Source of the DNA: Stieleria bergensis
Lineage (GTDB): Bacteria > Planctomycetota > Planctomycetia > Pirellulales > Pirellulaceae
Direction of reading: 5' to 3'
Assembly (NCBI GenBank): GCA_007745635.1
Contig: CP036272.1
Location: 5,850,816-5,914,815 of the forward strand
DNA length: 64,000 bases
A model generated the notes under the pieces. The model did not search any database, was not told where the DNA came from, and saw only the letters and a list, made by a program, of their open reading frames with translations. The translations under genes were made by a program, and so were the position numbers. Positions 51,727 through 60,625 of the stretch are shown here, one piece after another. The stretch's first letter is position 1. Every line of letters begins with the position of its first letter.

Positions 51727-53220
51727 ATGATTTGTGTCAGCCTTGGCCGCCGTAGTCACTCCAGAATGATTGGAGAGCACAAGCAGCTTGTTGAAGAAGG
51801 AGCCGAGCTCGTTGAACTGCGACTGGACTTCATCGGCCGTGCGGTCAATTTGGGTCGATTGCTGAACGATCGTCCCAGCCCCGTGGTGATCACCGTCCGC
51901 CGCCGCCAAGACGGTGGCCGCTGGACCAAGAGCGAGCAGGAACGATTGATGTTGCTGCGTTCGGCCATTGTCTCTGGGGCCGAGTATGTTGATATCGAAG
52001 CTGATATCGCGTCCCAGATCCCGCGTTACGGGAACACCAAGCGAATCATCAGCTATCACAACTTTTCGGAAACCCCCGACAACCTCGAAGACTTGCATGC
52101 GGCGATGTCAGAAGAGGACGCGGACATCGTAAAGATCGCCACGATGGCGAATTCGTTCGACGACAACCTGCGAATGTTTCGCCTGATCCGCGATGCCAAA
52201 ATCCCGACCATCGGGATTTGCATGGGTGAAGTCGGCATGATCACGCGCTTGCTCGCGCACCGCTTTGGCGCTCCGTTCACGTATGCTACCTACAGCACTG
52301 ATCGCAAAATGGCTCCCGGTCAGCTGAACTGGAAAGAGATGTCGGGGATGTACGATGTTCGCAACATTGACGACCAAACGCAGCTGTTCGGGGTGATCGC
52401 CGATCCGGTCGGGCATAGCTACAGTCCCTTGATCCACAACACGGCCTTCGCTGACCAGGAACTCAATGCGCGTTACCTGCCGCTACGAGTGGCCAAGGAT
52501 GACTTGCACCGGTTCATGGACGGAGCTCGTGAAGCGGGCCTGAACGGCATTAGCATCACGATCCCTCATAAAGAAACGTCTCTGGACTACTGCACGCATG
52601 CTGAATCGAGCGCCAATGGAATTGGTGCCATCAACACGCTGATCTTTCAAGATGACGAAGCCTTGGGCTACAACACCGATTATCGAGCGGCAATGGACTG
52701 CATCTTGGAAAAGCTTGAGCGGCAAGAACTGGAGCGGGAAAAGTCGCTGCAGGGGGTGCGAGCGATGGTGCTTGGTGCCGGTGGCGTCTCACGCGCGATC
52801 GCGTGGGGCTTGCGACAGCGTGGGGCCGACGTGATCGTCACTTCGCGAACCGTGGAACGCACCATGGTGCTGGCCAACGAATTGGGCTGTTCGTCTTGCC
52901 CTTGGGAAGAACGTCACGAACAGAACGTGCAGCTGTTGATCAACGGAACTCCGGTTGGCATGCACCCCAACTTGGATACATCGCCCTTTAACGCGTCGGC
53001 GTTGAACCAGTACATGGTGGTCTTTGACACCGTTTACAATCCTGAAAACACGCTGCTTGTCAAATATGCCAAACAAGCTCAGTGCCGTGTCATCACCGGC
53101 GTGGACATGTTTGTCCGTCAAGCCGCCTATCAGTACAAGTTGTTCACCGGTAACGAAGCCCCGATCAAACTGATGCGCAAAACCATCAAGGCGGCAACGA
53201 ACCCGGTCCAACTGAACTAA
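51727..53220 (+). CDS. aroDE: Bifunctional 3-dehydroquinate dehydratase/shikimate dehydrogenase
   Basis: This 497-aa fusion carries out steps 3 and 4 of the shikimate pathway. The N-terminal type I dehydroquinase has VELRLDF, ISYHNFSETP and the Schiff-base Lys in VKIATMA (K136). From about residue 220 comes AroE: VIADPVGHSYSPLIHN, the catalytic Lys in TIPHK (K282), AINTL, GYNTD (D318), LGAGGVSRAIAWGL as the NADP site and NGTPVGMHP. The same fused order occurs in plants and chlamydiae. ATG 51727 (MICVSLGR) starts the dehydroquinase fold; the frame upstream to 51373 is not conserved. No ribosome site is obvious. Confidence 0.94.
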   Translation: MICVSLGRRSHSRMIGEHKQLVEEGAELVELRLDFIGRAVNLGRLLNDRPSPVVITVRRRQDGGRWTKSEQERLMLLRSAIVSGAEYVDIEADIASQIPRYGNTKRIISYHNFSETPDNLEDLHAAMSEEDADIVKIATMANSFDDNLRMFRLIRDAKIPTIGICMGEVGMITRLLAHRFGAPFTYATYSTDRKMAPGQLNWKEMSGMYDVRNIDDQTQLFGVIADPVGHSYSPLIHNTAFADQELNARYLPLRVAKDDLHRFMDGAREAGLNGISITIPHKETSLDYCTHAESSANGIGAINTLIFQDDEALGYNTDYRAAMDCILEKLERQELEREKSLQGVRAMVLGAGGVSRAIAWGLRQRGADVIVTSRTVERTMVLANELGCSSCPWEERHEQNVQLLINGTPVGMHPNLDTSPFNASALNQYMVVFDTVYNPENTLLVKYAKQAQCRVITGVDMFVRQAAYQYKLFTGNEAPIKLMRKTIKAATNPVQLN

Positions 53221-53267
53221 GTTCCACCTCCTGCCCGCTCCTGACTGCCGGCTCCGGACTGCCCGCC

Positions 53268-53822
53268 ATGCATTTTGGCTCGGCAGAAACGGTCCGGCCG
53301 CAGCCCCAAAAGCCCGTGAACGACTCCACTGCCTCATCGCCGAGCGACGATCACTGCATCGAGTATCGTCAAGCGTTGCCGTCGGACACGCCAAAGATCC
53401 ATGCCTTGCTGCGTCCCTATGTGTCCCAGCATCTCCTGCTGTCCAGGACCGATGCAGAGATCACGGAACTGACACGACATGGCTTTGTTGCCTGCATCCC
53501 AGCAGAAGGCACAGACGACTTGGAAAGCGATTCCGACCTGCCCAAGAGCACCGTCATCGGATTTGCCGCTGTCGAAGTTTACAGCCCTAAACTGGCTGAA
53601 TTGCAATCGCTGGCAGTTCGTGCGGACTACCAGCGATCAGGCGTTGGCCAAAAACTGGTTGACCTGTGTGTGCAACGGACCGGCGAACTGGGCGTGATGG
53701 AAATCATGGCGATCAGTTCGTCAGAGAAATTTCTCTACTCCTGCGGCTTCGATTACTCGCTGCCAGATCAGAAACGAGCGCTCTTTCGCCAGCTGCGTCC
53801 GCGTCCTTACGAAGCGGACTGA
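53268..53822 (+). CDS. ArgA-like GNAT acetyltransferase
   Basis: This 184-aa GNAT has the acetyl-CoA loop in LAVRADYQRSGVGQKLVDLC and the end EKFLYSCGFDYSLPDQKRALFRQLRP, which resembles the GNAT domain of N-acetylglutamate synthase (ArgA/ArgH-A). It lacks the amino-acid-kinase domain of classical ArgA, so it could be a short-form acetylglutamate synthase; other substrates are possible. It lies 48 bases after aroDE, suggesting a joint amino-acid biosynthesis transcript. Confidence 0.78.
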   Translation: MHFGSAETVRPQPQKPVNDSTASSPSDDHCIEYRQALPSDTPKIHALLRPYVSQHLLLSRTDAEITELTRHGFVACIPAEGTDDLESDSDLPKSTVIGFAAVEVYSPKLAELQSLAVRADYQRSGVGQKLVDLCVQRTGELGVMEIMAISSSEKFLYSCGFDYSLPDQKRALFRQLRPRPYEAD

Positions 53823-53852
53823 TCAACGCGGCACCGTCTTGCCAGGCATCAA

Positions 53853-54953
53853 CTAGGGCAGCTCGATGGTCTTGAGCGCGAGCCCATGGTCGGTTTCCTG
53901 CAACACCACGGCGTGGCCGCCATCGAGCTGATCCATCTGCACGATCCCAGCGAGGGCATCAACGGTTTCAAATGCCTGCCCAGCAGTGCCGCCACCGGAG
54001 ACGCGATCGGTCAAGCCTTCGCGATCCTGAATCCCCGTGGTCGAGATCTTCATCATCCCCCGAGCTGAATTGCTCATCAAGATGAAGGTTGCCCCGTCCT
54101 TTTCATAAACCACCATGTCCAGCGGTGTGTTGCGATTACCAAGCTCAGCAACCGTTGTGCCACGCACTCGCTGAGATCCGTCGAGTTTTCCCAAATCAAA
54201 GCGAACCAGCGGAGTGCAGGTAAACCCAGCCAACAGCGTTGGCTGACCATCGATTTTCATCGGCAGAAAGGTCCGAATCGTTGCCGTTTCATCGCGACCA
54301 TGTGCTGCATGAAAAATCTCGACACCGGTGGCGATGCTGTTCTCGGCAAACGGGACAGGCATTTCCAAGACCTGTGACGGTGAGTCACCAGCCGCCAATC
54401 CCGAGACGATGAGCTTGCCATCAAAGAAAGCCAAGTCAGTGATCGATTGATTGCGAAGGTTATACTTGCGACCACGGCGGCTAAACTCTTTGTCCGCCGG
54501 CGGGCTGGCTAACTGCTTCGAAGCATGATTGATTTTATCTAAGTTCACCTCACTGATGTTGTCACCACTGATCCGCAACAACTGCACCTTGCCGTCAACC
54601 ATCGCAGTCACGAATGTGGACTTGCTTTCGGGATGCACCGCCAACTCACCAAGGCTGATCGCCGAACCAGCGGAGCGTTGCTTGGTGATCGCTGCTGTCA
54701 GATCAGCGAAGTCGCTGGCCGCCGCATCGCCAGCACTCTTTTCGATCTGCATGGCATAAACGGTCGCCGCACTGGGATCTCCGATCAGCAAGGTGCCATC
54801 GGGCGTAAAGGTCATCGGTCCAATGGATTTCAGTGAGACCGGACCAGGCGTCAGCCAGTTTGCGGCCGAAGCGGACGCCAAAAACATTCCTGTCAGGCAA
54901 AGCATCACACTGAAACGCAGCCAACCAACACGTCTTGAAGAACGAATGACCAT
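53853..54953 (-). CDS. Secreted beta-propeller-like protein
   Basis: This 366-aa protein has a signal peptide (VMLCLTGMFLASASAAN) and a beta-rich body with blade-like strands (IGPMTFTPDGTLLIGDPSAATVYAMQI, ITDLAFFDGKLIVSGL, TLLAGFTCTPLVRFDL, ATFILMSNSARGMMKIS). It looks like an SMP-30/NHL-type propeller, but no signature is decisive. GGGAG upstream of ATG 54953 supports that start over the longer frame to 55118. It follows the DUF11 lipoprotein gene on the same strand by 313 bases and may belong to the same envelope-protein cluster. Confidence 0.7.
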   Translation of the reverse strand: MVIRSSRRVGWLRFSVMLCLTGMFLASASAANWLTPGPVSLKSIGPMTFTPDGTLLIGDPSAATVYAMQIEKSAGDAAASDFADLTAAITKQRSAGSAISLGELAVHPESKSTFVTAMVDGKVQLLRISGDNISEVNLDKINHASKQLASPPADKEFSRRGRKYNLRNQSITDLAFFDGKLIVSGLAAGDSPSQVLEMPVPFAENSIATGVEIFHAAHGRDETATIRTFLPMKIDGQPTLLAGFTCTPLVRFDLGKLDGSQRVRGTTVAELGNRNTPLDMVVYEKDGATFILMSNSARGMMKISTTGIQDREGLTDRVSGGGTAGQAFETVDALAGIVQMDQLDGGHAVVLQETDHGLALKTIELP

Positions 54954-55266
54954 CTCGGAGGTCTCCCAATAAGCTGTGGGGTGAAAAAGAATCAGACCGC
55001 GCCGGGGAACGCATGGACAAGCCGAATGCTCGAACCGGCAGCACGCCCAGAACAGCGGATCGCCCAGACAATCGGCCGGGCAACTGATCATTGAACCACA
55101 TCGCCGACAGCGAGTCACGCAGGAAGCGTCAGATTGGCGAGAAACTTGAGAGATTCACCATCGCTGCGGTTCGCAGCAGGTGAAGGTGTTGCAGCCAGCG
55201 GATCAGCCAGCGGATCAGGCCGCCGGCTGGCAAACGAGCCTACGATTCGGCCCACTCGCGGGCCAT
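54954..55266. other. Intergenic region with 12-bp tandem repeat
   Basis: CCAGCGGATCAG is repeated head to tail at 55195-55206 and 55207-55218, followed by a GCCAGC/GCTGGC inverted pair. No T-tract terminator or gene is seen in these 313 bases. Confidence 0.55.
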
Positions 55267-56766
55267 CTAGCGAACCTTGGCCTGGAACTGGATGGTGACT
55301 TGTTCACCAACCTTCAGTGGCTCGGTGAGCGTCCAGCTGATGCGGCTCGAACTGGCCTCGTTGTCGACAATCACGAACTGTGCATCAGCGGTCGCCGACT
55401 GTGAACCTTCGACGTATGCCAGACGCGTCACGAGACTGTCAGCGATTTCAACGTGCTGGAGTGCTGATTCGCCAACGTTGCGAACGTGAATGGCAAAGTT
55501 AACCACTTCACCTTGCAAGGCTTCCTGACGATCGGCGACCTTGACGATTTCCAAGCGTCCATCGTCTGGATATTCATACAACACCACTGCACTGACACTT
55601 TGGTCTCGAACAATTTCACTCGCACGCTGGTCTCGGACAGCCGCTTCGACATAATCACGCTTGAACCACGTCTCGGCCGCAACCGCTCCGCGTTGCAAGA
55701 CAGCAATCTGTGTCCTCTCCAGCCCGCGAGGGCCTCGGACTCGCAAGACTGCCAAGGTTTCCAATGCGTCTTCGATTTGGAACACCGTCAGCAACGATTC
55801 CACTGGCACGACGCGGTTGCGATCTTGCAAACCATCGATGCGTTTGGCGACATCGGCTGTGATCGGACCGTGTTGCTCTTGGACGGCCAAGCTAGGCTGC
55901 ATCGAGCCAAAACCATTGGGACCCACCGGCTGAATCGTATTGTTGGGACCCACGGCATGTTCCCCAGCAATGGCGCCACTGATTTGCCGAACAGCCCCGA
56001 ATCGTGGTGAATACACACACACGCGGTTGCTCGCCTGCACGTCAACGTTTCCATTGACGGTCACATAGCTTGCGGCAGCATCCTGAGGATTCAACCCGCC
56101 AATGTCACCGTTTTTCATCATCCGTACGCTGGCAGGCAAATCGCCACCGTTGCAAAGGTATTCTTGAGGATCGACCGTCAACGCCCCGGCCTGGGTAAAT
56201 TGCACACAAGGACCGCTGACAACACCGGCTGAATCATCCGGACAACTGGGACAATACCCCAGCGGTGCCTGATTCAGCAAACGCCGGTGGCGAAAGCCAA
56301 CCGTTTGAGCATGAACGATGTGCCCCTGTGGCATCACGGCGGGCAGATCACCGACCTGTTGAGTGTTGTAAGACTGAGCACTGGCAAGTGGCAAGTCGCC
56401 CGCCTGACTTGCCGAATTCCCAACCGGCGGCACAGTTGCTGGCGGCAGAGTTGCTGGCTGCACGGCACTCTGTTGGTAGTCGACCGGAGCGACCTGTGAG
56501 TGATTGGACGGGACACCTCGTGCTGCGGCCGACTGCGGGACCTGGGCGGCCGACTGCGGGGACGGTTGATTCATCAGTCCCGCTGTTCTGGCCTCAGAGA
56601 TCGTGACTTGGCGCTGACCGCCAAACTGGCATCCGGAGAGGGCCATGATGGCAGCAACAATCCAAGGAACCGCGATGATCAAGGGGATGCGTGACACCAG
56701 CCGTTCAGCGGGAGACGAGTGCCGGGCGATTTCGTTTGGTGATTTGGTAAACATCATGAGTTGCAT
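55267..56766 (-). CDS. DUF11-repeat lipoprotein with GDLP motifs
   Basis: This ~499-aa lipoprotein has a lipobox MALSGC near the N-terminus. A low-complexity region rich in Gln, Ala, Pro and Val (about 60-160) holds AGDLP, VGDLP and, later, GGDLP. Cys-rich short motifs follow (GYCPSCPDD, YLCNGG). The last ~100 residues are a DUF11 (conserved repeat) domain: VVNFAIHVRNVGESALQHVEIADSL ... ISWTLTEPLKVGEQVTIQFQA, as in chlamydial OmcB. ATG 56766 is chosen; ATG 56754, GTG 56835 (eight bases after the upstream gene) are alternatives. It is likely a surface/envelope protein, with the first half variable. Confidence 0.78.
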   Translation of the reverse strand: MQLMMFTKSPNEIARHSSPAERLVSRIPLIIAVPWIVAAIMALSGCQFGGQRQVTISEARTAGLMNQPSPQSAAQVPQSAAARGVPSNHSQVAPVDYQQSAVQPATLPPATVPPVGNSASQAGDLPLASAQSYNTQQVGDLPAVMPQGHIVHAQTVGFRHRRLLNQAPLGYCPSCPDDSAGVVSGPCVQFTQAGALTVDPQEYLCNGGDLPASVRMMKNGDIGGLNPQDAAASYVTVNGNVDVQASNRVCVYSPRFGAVRQISGAIAGEHAVGPNNTIQPVGPNGFGSMQPSLAVQEQHGPITADVAKRIDGLQDRNRVVPVESLLTVFQIEDALETLAVLRVRGPRGLERTQIAVLQRGAVAAETWFKRDYVEAAVRDQRASEIVRDQSVSAVVLYEYPDDGRLEIVKVADRQEALQGEVVNFAIHVRNVGESALQHVEIADSLVTRLAYVEGSQSATADAQFVIVDNEASSSRISWTLTEPLKVGEQVTIQFQAKVR

Positions 56767-56843
56767 CCCGTTGGGATCGTTTGCATTGACCTGAACTGGC
56801 TCAGGCAACGTCAACGCCTTGGCAAAGGCGAGCACGAATGGGT

Positions 56844-57803
56844 TTATTTCTGATCAGCGAGGCGATAAAGTGGCTCGCTGGCGGCGGGCTGGACGACTGT
56901 CGGTGACCGGCGTCTTGTCACCGGCGCGGTGTAACCGACTTGCACGGCAGTTGGCAAATCGCCAACACGATGGGGCAGAGTGTTTGATGCTGAGACAGGC
57001 TCTGGTTCCGCCCCGGCGGCCCCGGTCGCTGGAGCCTGCAAGGGGATCCAGTTCGGGTAACCAAAGTAAAACTGGCCCATCAACACAGGGCTTGTTGGGG
57101 GCGCCAGCGAGCCAATTCGAATGACTGCAATGGGCCTGCCATAGGTGTCAGCGGTGGCCAGGAGGTCTTGACCGGTTGGAACGTCAATCGGAGTGGCATC
57201 CTTGCGCTCGACAGCCAGCGGAAACGCTGACTGAGGATCTTCCAAGTAAACCACTCGCGTCACCATTAATCCACCCAATGCGTTGGCCAGATCGGTCTCG
57301 CTTAGGTTCAATGGGATCGGATGTCGCAATTCCGCTCCGGCAGGTGGAAAGGTTCGTCCTAAGAGTTCCACCGTTGGATACAGTTCTGCTCCGGGATGAA
57401 ACGGAATGTTGGTGACGCGGAATCGATACACGCGTCCCACATTCAATCCAACCATCAATTCTGGTTGTGACTCTTGAAAACCATCTCCAGTAGGCATCGA
57501 GAACTGGACCTTACCGGGGCCAGAGAATGCAACCGGCTGGAAGTACTCTGGAGTGTGATTCACAGGACCTGGAGGATAATAGATATTCCCAGGTGGCATG
57601 GAAGGGTTGTAGAGCCGATGGCCTTGCTGCATCGGCAGCGGCCGGGCACCTTGGGCGATGACTTGGCTGGCGAGTGAGCCAATAAGCAGTGTCGAAAGCA
57701 AAGCAACCAGGGCTTTGGACCAGCTGGTCATCCGTACGGCTTGATCACCGGCATGCAATGCCTGCAATGTTCGCTTTAATCTGATCATGATGCGACTTGC
57801 CAT
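56844..57803 (-). CDS. Envelope protein, paralogue of the 57966 gene
   Basis: This 319-aa protein has an N-terminal signal (WSKALVALLSTLLIGSLASQVIA, preceded by a ~30-residue basic n-region, so the start may be ATG 57731). The middle (about 115-235) is homologous to the neighbour at 57966: YRFRVTNIPFHPGAELYPTVELLGR here and YRLKLTNIPNREGVELYPTVELA there, then VTRVVYLEDPQSAFPLAV and IAVIRIGSL. The C-terminus carries VGDLPTAVQVG. Probably exported. No function known; the DUF11 gene follows closely, suggesting one operon. Confidence 0.75.
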   Translation of the reverse strand: MASRIMIRLKRTLQALHAGDQAVRMTSWSKALVALLSTLLIGSLASQVIAQGARPLPMQQGHRLYNPSMPPGNIYYPPGPVNHTPEYFQPVAFSGPGKVQFSMPTGDGFQESQPELMVGLNVGRVYRFRVTNIPFHPGAELYPTVELLGRTFPPAGAELRHPIPLNLSETDLANALGGLMVTRVVYLEDPQSAFPLAVERKDATPIDVPTGQDLLATADTYGRPIAVIRIGSLAPPTSPVLMGQFYFGYPNWIPLQAPATGAAGAEPEPVSASNTLPHRVGDLPTAVQVGYTAPVTRRRSPTVVQPAASEPLYRLADQK

Positions 57804-57893
57804 CGGACCTTCAATTCACAGGTGCATTGAACTTCAACGAATCAACCGGCAGCAAGAGCGATATCAAGCGTTGGCGTTGATTCGGAGACGTAT

Positions 57894-57943
57894 AAAAAAA
57901 GGCGTCGGTCATCCGCAGGTCTAACCCTATCGATGCCGACGCC
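57894..57943 (-). terminator. Terminator of the 57966 gene
   Basis: GGCGTCGG (57901-57908) and CCGACGCC (57936-57943) form an 8-bp stem with a long loop; on the minus strand it is followed by seven T (57900 down to 57894). It separates the two paralogous genes. Confidence 0.8.
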
Positions 57944-57965
57944 TGTTCGATTGCTTCGTCAGCGG

Positions 57966-59183
57966 TTACTGACAGGTCTGACAGTTAGCACCGTGCAGAC
58001 ATCCTGCAGGGTTGCGTTGACTGATGTTCACGCGACTTACAGGGTTCGGGTAGCGGTAACCCGGAGACTGCCTGACGTTGATCTTGAACTTGTCAACAGG
58101 TGCTGGCATGTGAACCTTGGTGTGATTGGTCATCACGTGCTTGGTCAGACCGGCGGGTCCGCCCAATGGCAAGTGCGGTGGACCAGGCAGACCGATTGGA
58201 GTGCCAGTCATTGTCATGCCATACTGAGGCATGTTCACACCAGCGATCATCGATGGCCCCGCTGCGCCAGGAGCACCGATCGGGCCGCAACCCTGACTGG
58301 ACGCAACGGCGAATGGTGCAGGCAGACCATTGATCGGTGGTGACATGGCACCCAAGGCACCTGAACCAGCCATTTCAATGTCTTTGTCACCCAAGCGAAT
58401 GATCGCCAGGATCGAACCGCGACGATCGGCTTCAACAATCGGGTCGATGCCTGGATCCAGTCGAGTGCTAACCAGAGTGTCGATACCAGCCAACGCAGGA
58501 CCTTGGAAGTCCGGATCGGGAAGGTACAGAACCTTGGTCACAAAGTTACCAGTGACGACTTGGTCAAAGTCTTCTTGGTCAAACTGAATCGGAATGGAGT
58601 TGTGCGCCAAGTAAGCTCCGGTGCGAGGATTGGCAAATGCCAGCTCGACCGTCGGATACAGCTCCACACCTTCGCGGTTTGGAATGTTGGTCAACTTCAG
58701 ACGGTACAGACCACCTTGCGGAAAGTTCTGCCGAGCGGGGCAGATCAAGGGATCGCTGTCAAAGGTACCGCTACCGGTTTGATCGTAGCGAATCTGCATG
58801 CCTTCGGGACGGCCGAACGTGACTTGGACGCTCTGCATTTGAGGTGCCGCTACCATGGCACCCTCCATGACGCTGCCCTGGGCATAACCTTGGCTACCAG
58901 GTGGGCAGTATGGATCCGCGAATGACGCTGGAACCACACCGCTGCCGCCAGGCAGATCGCCGGTCGATGCAACAGGCATTCCAGCGGGCATTCCCATGGG
59001 AGCGCCCATGGGGGCTCCCATAGCAGCTTGTGGACCAAGCACACCGGGTCCGGGTCCATCGACGCCGGGTCCGGGATGCATCAGGTGTTGAGTTGGTGGC
59101 AAATTGTGGCGGGTCGGCACGCATCCGGTCGCGACCATCGCACCAGCCGCAATTAGCGACAAGTGGTTGACGAAGCGTTTCAT
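57966..59183 (-). CDS. Surface lipoprotein with GDLP motif
   Basis: This 405-aa lipoprotein has lipobox ATGC at about residue 20 (AAGAMVATGCVPT). A Pro/Gly/Met-rich linker (GPGVDGPGPGVLGP, MGAPMGAPMGMPAGMP) and STGDLPGG precede the conserved module shared with the 56844 paralogue: LYRLKLTNIPNREGVELYPTVELA ... FVTKVLYLPDPDFQGPALAG ... ILAIIRLGDKD (about 165-280). The tail is Gly/Pro/Met-rich with a Cys-rich end (GCLHGANCQTCQ). ATG 59183 has GGGGGA upstream; ATG 59195 is an alternative. The terminator at 57894 makes it monocistronic. Probably outer membrane. Confidence 0.78.
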   Translation of the reverse strand: MKRFVNHLSLIAAGAMVATGCVPTRHNLPPTQHLMHPGPGVDGPGPGVLGPQAAMGAPMGAPMGMPAGMPVASTGDLPGGSGVVPASFADPYCPPGSQGYAQGSVMEGAMVAAPQMQSVQVTFGRPEGMQIRYDQTGSGTFDSDPLICPARQNFPQGGLYRLKLTNIPNREGVELYPTVELAFANPRTGAYLAHNSIPIQFDQEDFDQVVTGNFVTKVLYLPDPDFQGPALAGIDTLVSTRLDPGIDPIVEADRRGSILAIIRLGDKDIEMAGSGALGAMSPPINGLPAPFAVASSQGCGPIGAPGAAGPSMIAGVNMPQYGMTMTGTPIGLPGPPHLPLGGPAGLTKHVMTNHTKVHMPAPVDKFKINVRQSPGYRYPNPVSRVNISQRNPAGCLHGANCQTCQ

Positions 59184-59404
59184 CTTTTCCCCCATTCCTT
59201 GGGTTTCACCGCGCTCGAATGCGGTTGCGGGGACAAGCCCGCGTAGGCTGAATTATCAAAGGTGTCTCAGGCGATCACGATCTGGGTGGACTTATGACCC
59301 AGTTCGTCTCTACGATCCAGGCACCTCACCGGCAGACCTGCCTCGTGCTAACAGCATCGGCAGGTTCGCAGGCAATTCTTTGGAAAAATCGCCATAACCC
59401 GACA

Positions 59405-60625
59405 ATGAAGATCGATCGACAACACCGGATTGACTCTGAGAGTCAAAAAAGCATGCAATTATCGGGGGATTTCGCGACATTTCCCGCCAAACACAACGAT
59501 CCGGAAAAAATGCAAACCTGCCCAGGCCCAACAGCCGCCAAACCAGGCCGGCATGTTAACTTAGGCAAAACTGCAAGACTCTACCGCCCAGTGCTGCTAG
59601 GAATCGCCGTTTTTCTTGCCCTGCTGATCCTGTGCAGCGACAGGTTCCTGGCCAACACCACTCAAGCCAATCAACAACCTGCGCAACCGCCAGCAAACAC
59701 GGCTCCGGAAAACACTGCCTCCCAGCAGGCCACAGCAGGCAGCTCGCCCAGCGACCTTCCAGATCCAGACCGCGACAGCAAGCTCTCGGCCGAGCAACTC
59801 CAGCAACGCGCTGAACGACAACTCAGCGAGTTGATCGTGCGAATCGCCAACGGGCCGGGGTTTCGCTGCGACCTCTGGCAACGTGTTCGCACCCAACAGG
59901 AATCCAAAGAACGCGAAATCCTGTGTCTTGGTAGCTATTTACACCAGGGTCAAGGAACCGCGCGATTCGAGATGCACACCCAGATTGCCGGTCGCCGCGA
60001 AGATCTTTTGCGTCAAGTCAGTGATGGGCGTCTGCTGTGGACGAGCCAGATGATCGCTGGCAGGCTAAATCTAAGCCGCGTCGACCTGGGCCTCCTGGAC
60101 GATCGCTATCGCTCGAAAGGCAAGCCAGTGGAGAGCATGCCAAACGTCGGACACCCGGTGGAGATTCGGCCCAGCATGCTCACCGGCGGCCTTTGCGAGA
60201 TCCTGGACACCATGCGACGCGATTACGACCTCTCGCTCGGGACAAGTGACGCCAATGGACAGGACCTGATGGTCATCATTGGCAATTTGAAAAACAGCAA
60301 ACGAGAGGCGATCATCAGTCAGTCTGGCGGAAAGCTGCCCCCAAGCTATCCCACGCGAATCAACGTTGCCGTCGCGCTACAGAACGATCAACCGACGGGT
60401 TTTGGCAAAGGACTGCCGGTTCAGATCGAACACTTTGGCACGCCCCCAGAGGACGACGATCAGGACGCTACCATCAGCCGACGCAACATGATTTCATTGC
60501 TGCAGCTCAACAACCTGCAACCACTGAAAGCAGCCCCGCTAAACGATCGCTTTAAATTTGACAGCGGTGACAACGAATTCATCAGTGAAACGCCGCGCTA
60601 CGAGACGCGTTTCCAACTCCGCTAG
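59405..60625 (+). CDS. Membrane-anchored protein with LolA-like features
   Basis: This 406-aa protein has a charged N-terminus, one membrane helix (YRPVLLGIAVFLALLILC, about 62-80), a Pro/Ala/Gln linker with TNQ repeats and a soluble beta-rich domain from about 120: LVRIANGPGFRCDLWQRVRTQQ ... GSYLHQGQGTARFEMHTQ ... SDGRLLWTSQ, a LolA/outer-membrane-sorting-like pattern. Exact homology is not shown, so LolA-like is a description. ATG 59405 is chosen; 59453 is possible. Its TAG stop overlaps the stop of the convergent permease gene in a shared CTAG. Confidence 0.65.
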   Translation: MKIDRQHRIDSESQKSMQLSGDFATFPAKHNDPEKMQTCPGPTAAKPGRHVNLGKTARLYRPVLLGIAVFLALLILCSDRFLANTTQANQQPAQPPANTAPENTASQQATAGSSPSDLPDPDRDSKLSAEQLQQRAERQLSELIVRIANGPGFRCDLWQRVRTQQESKEREILCLGSYLHQGQGTARFEMHTQIAGRREDLLRQVSDGRLLWTSQMIAGRLNLSRVDLGLLDDRYRSKGKPVESMPNVGHPVEIRPSMLTGGLCEILDTMRRDYDLSLGTSDANGQDLMVIIGNLKNSKREAIISQSGGKLPPSYPTRINVAVALQNDQPTGFGKGLPVQIEHFGTPPEDDDQDATISRRNMISLLQLNNLQPLKAAPLNDRFKFDSGDNEFISETPRYETRFQLR

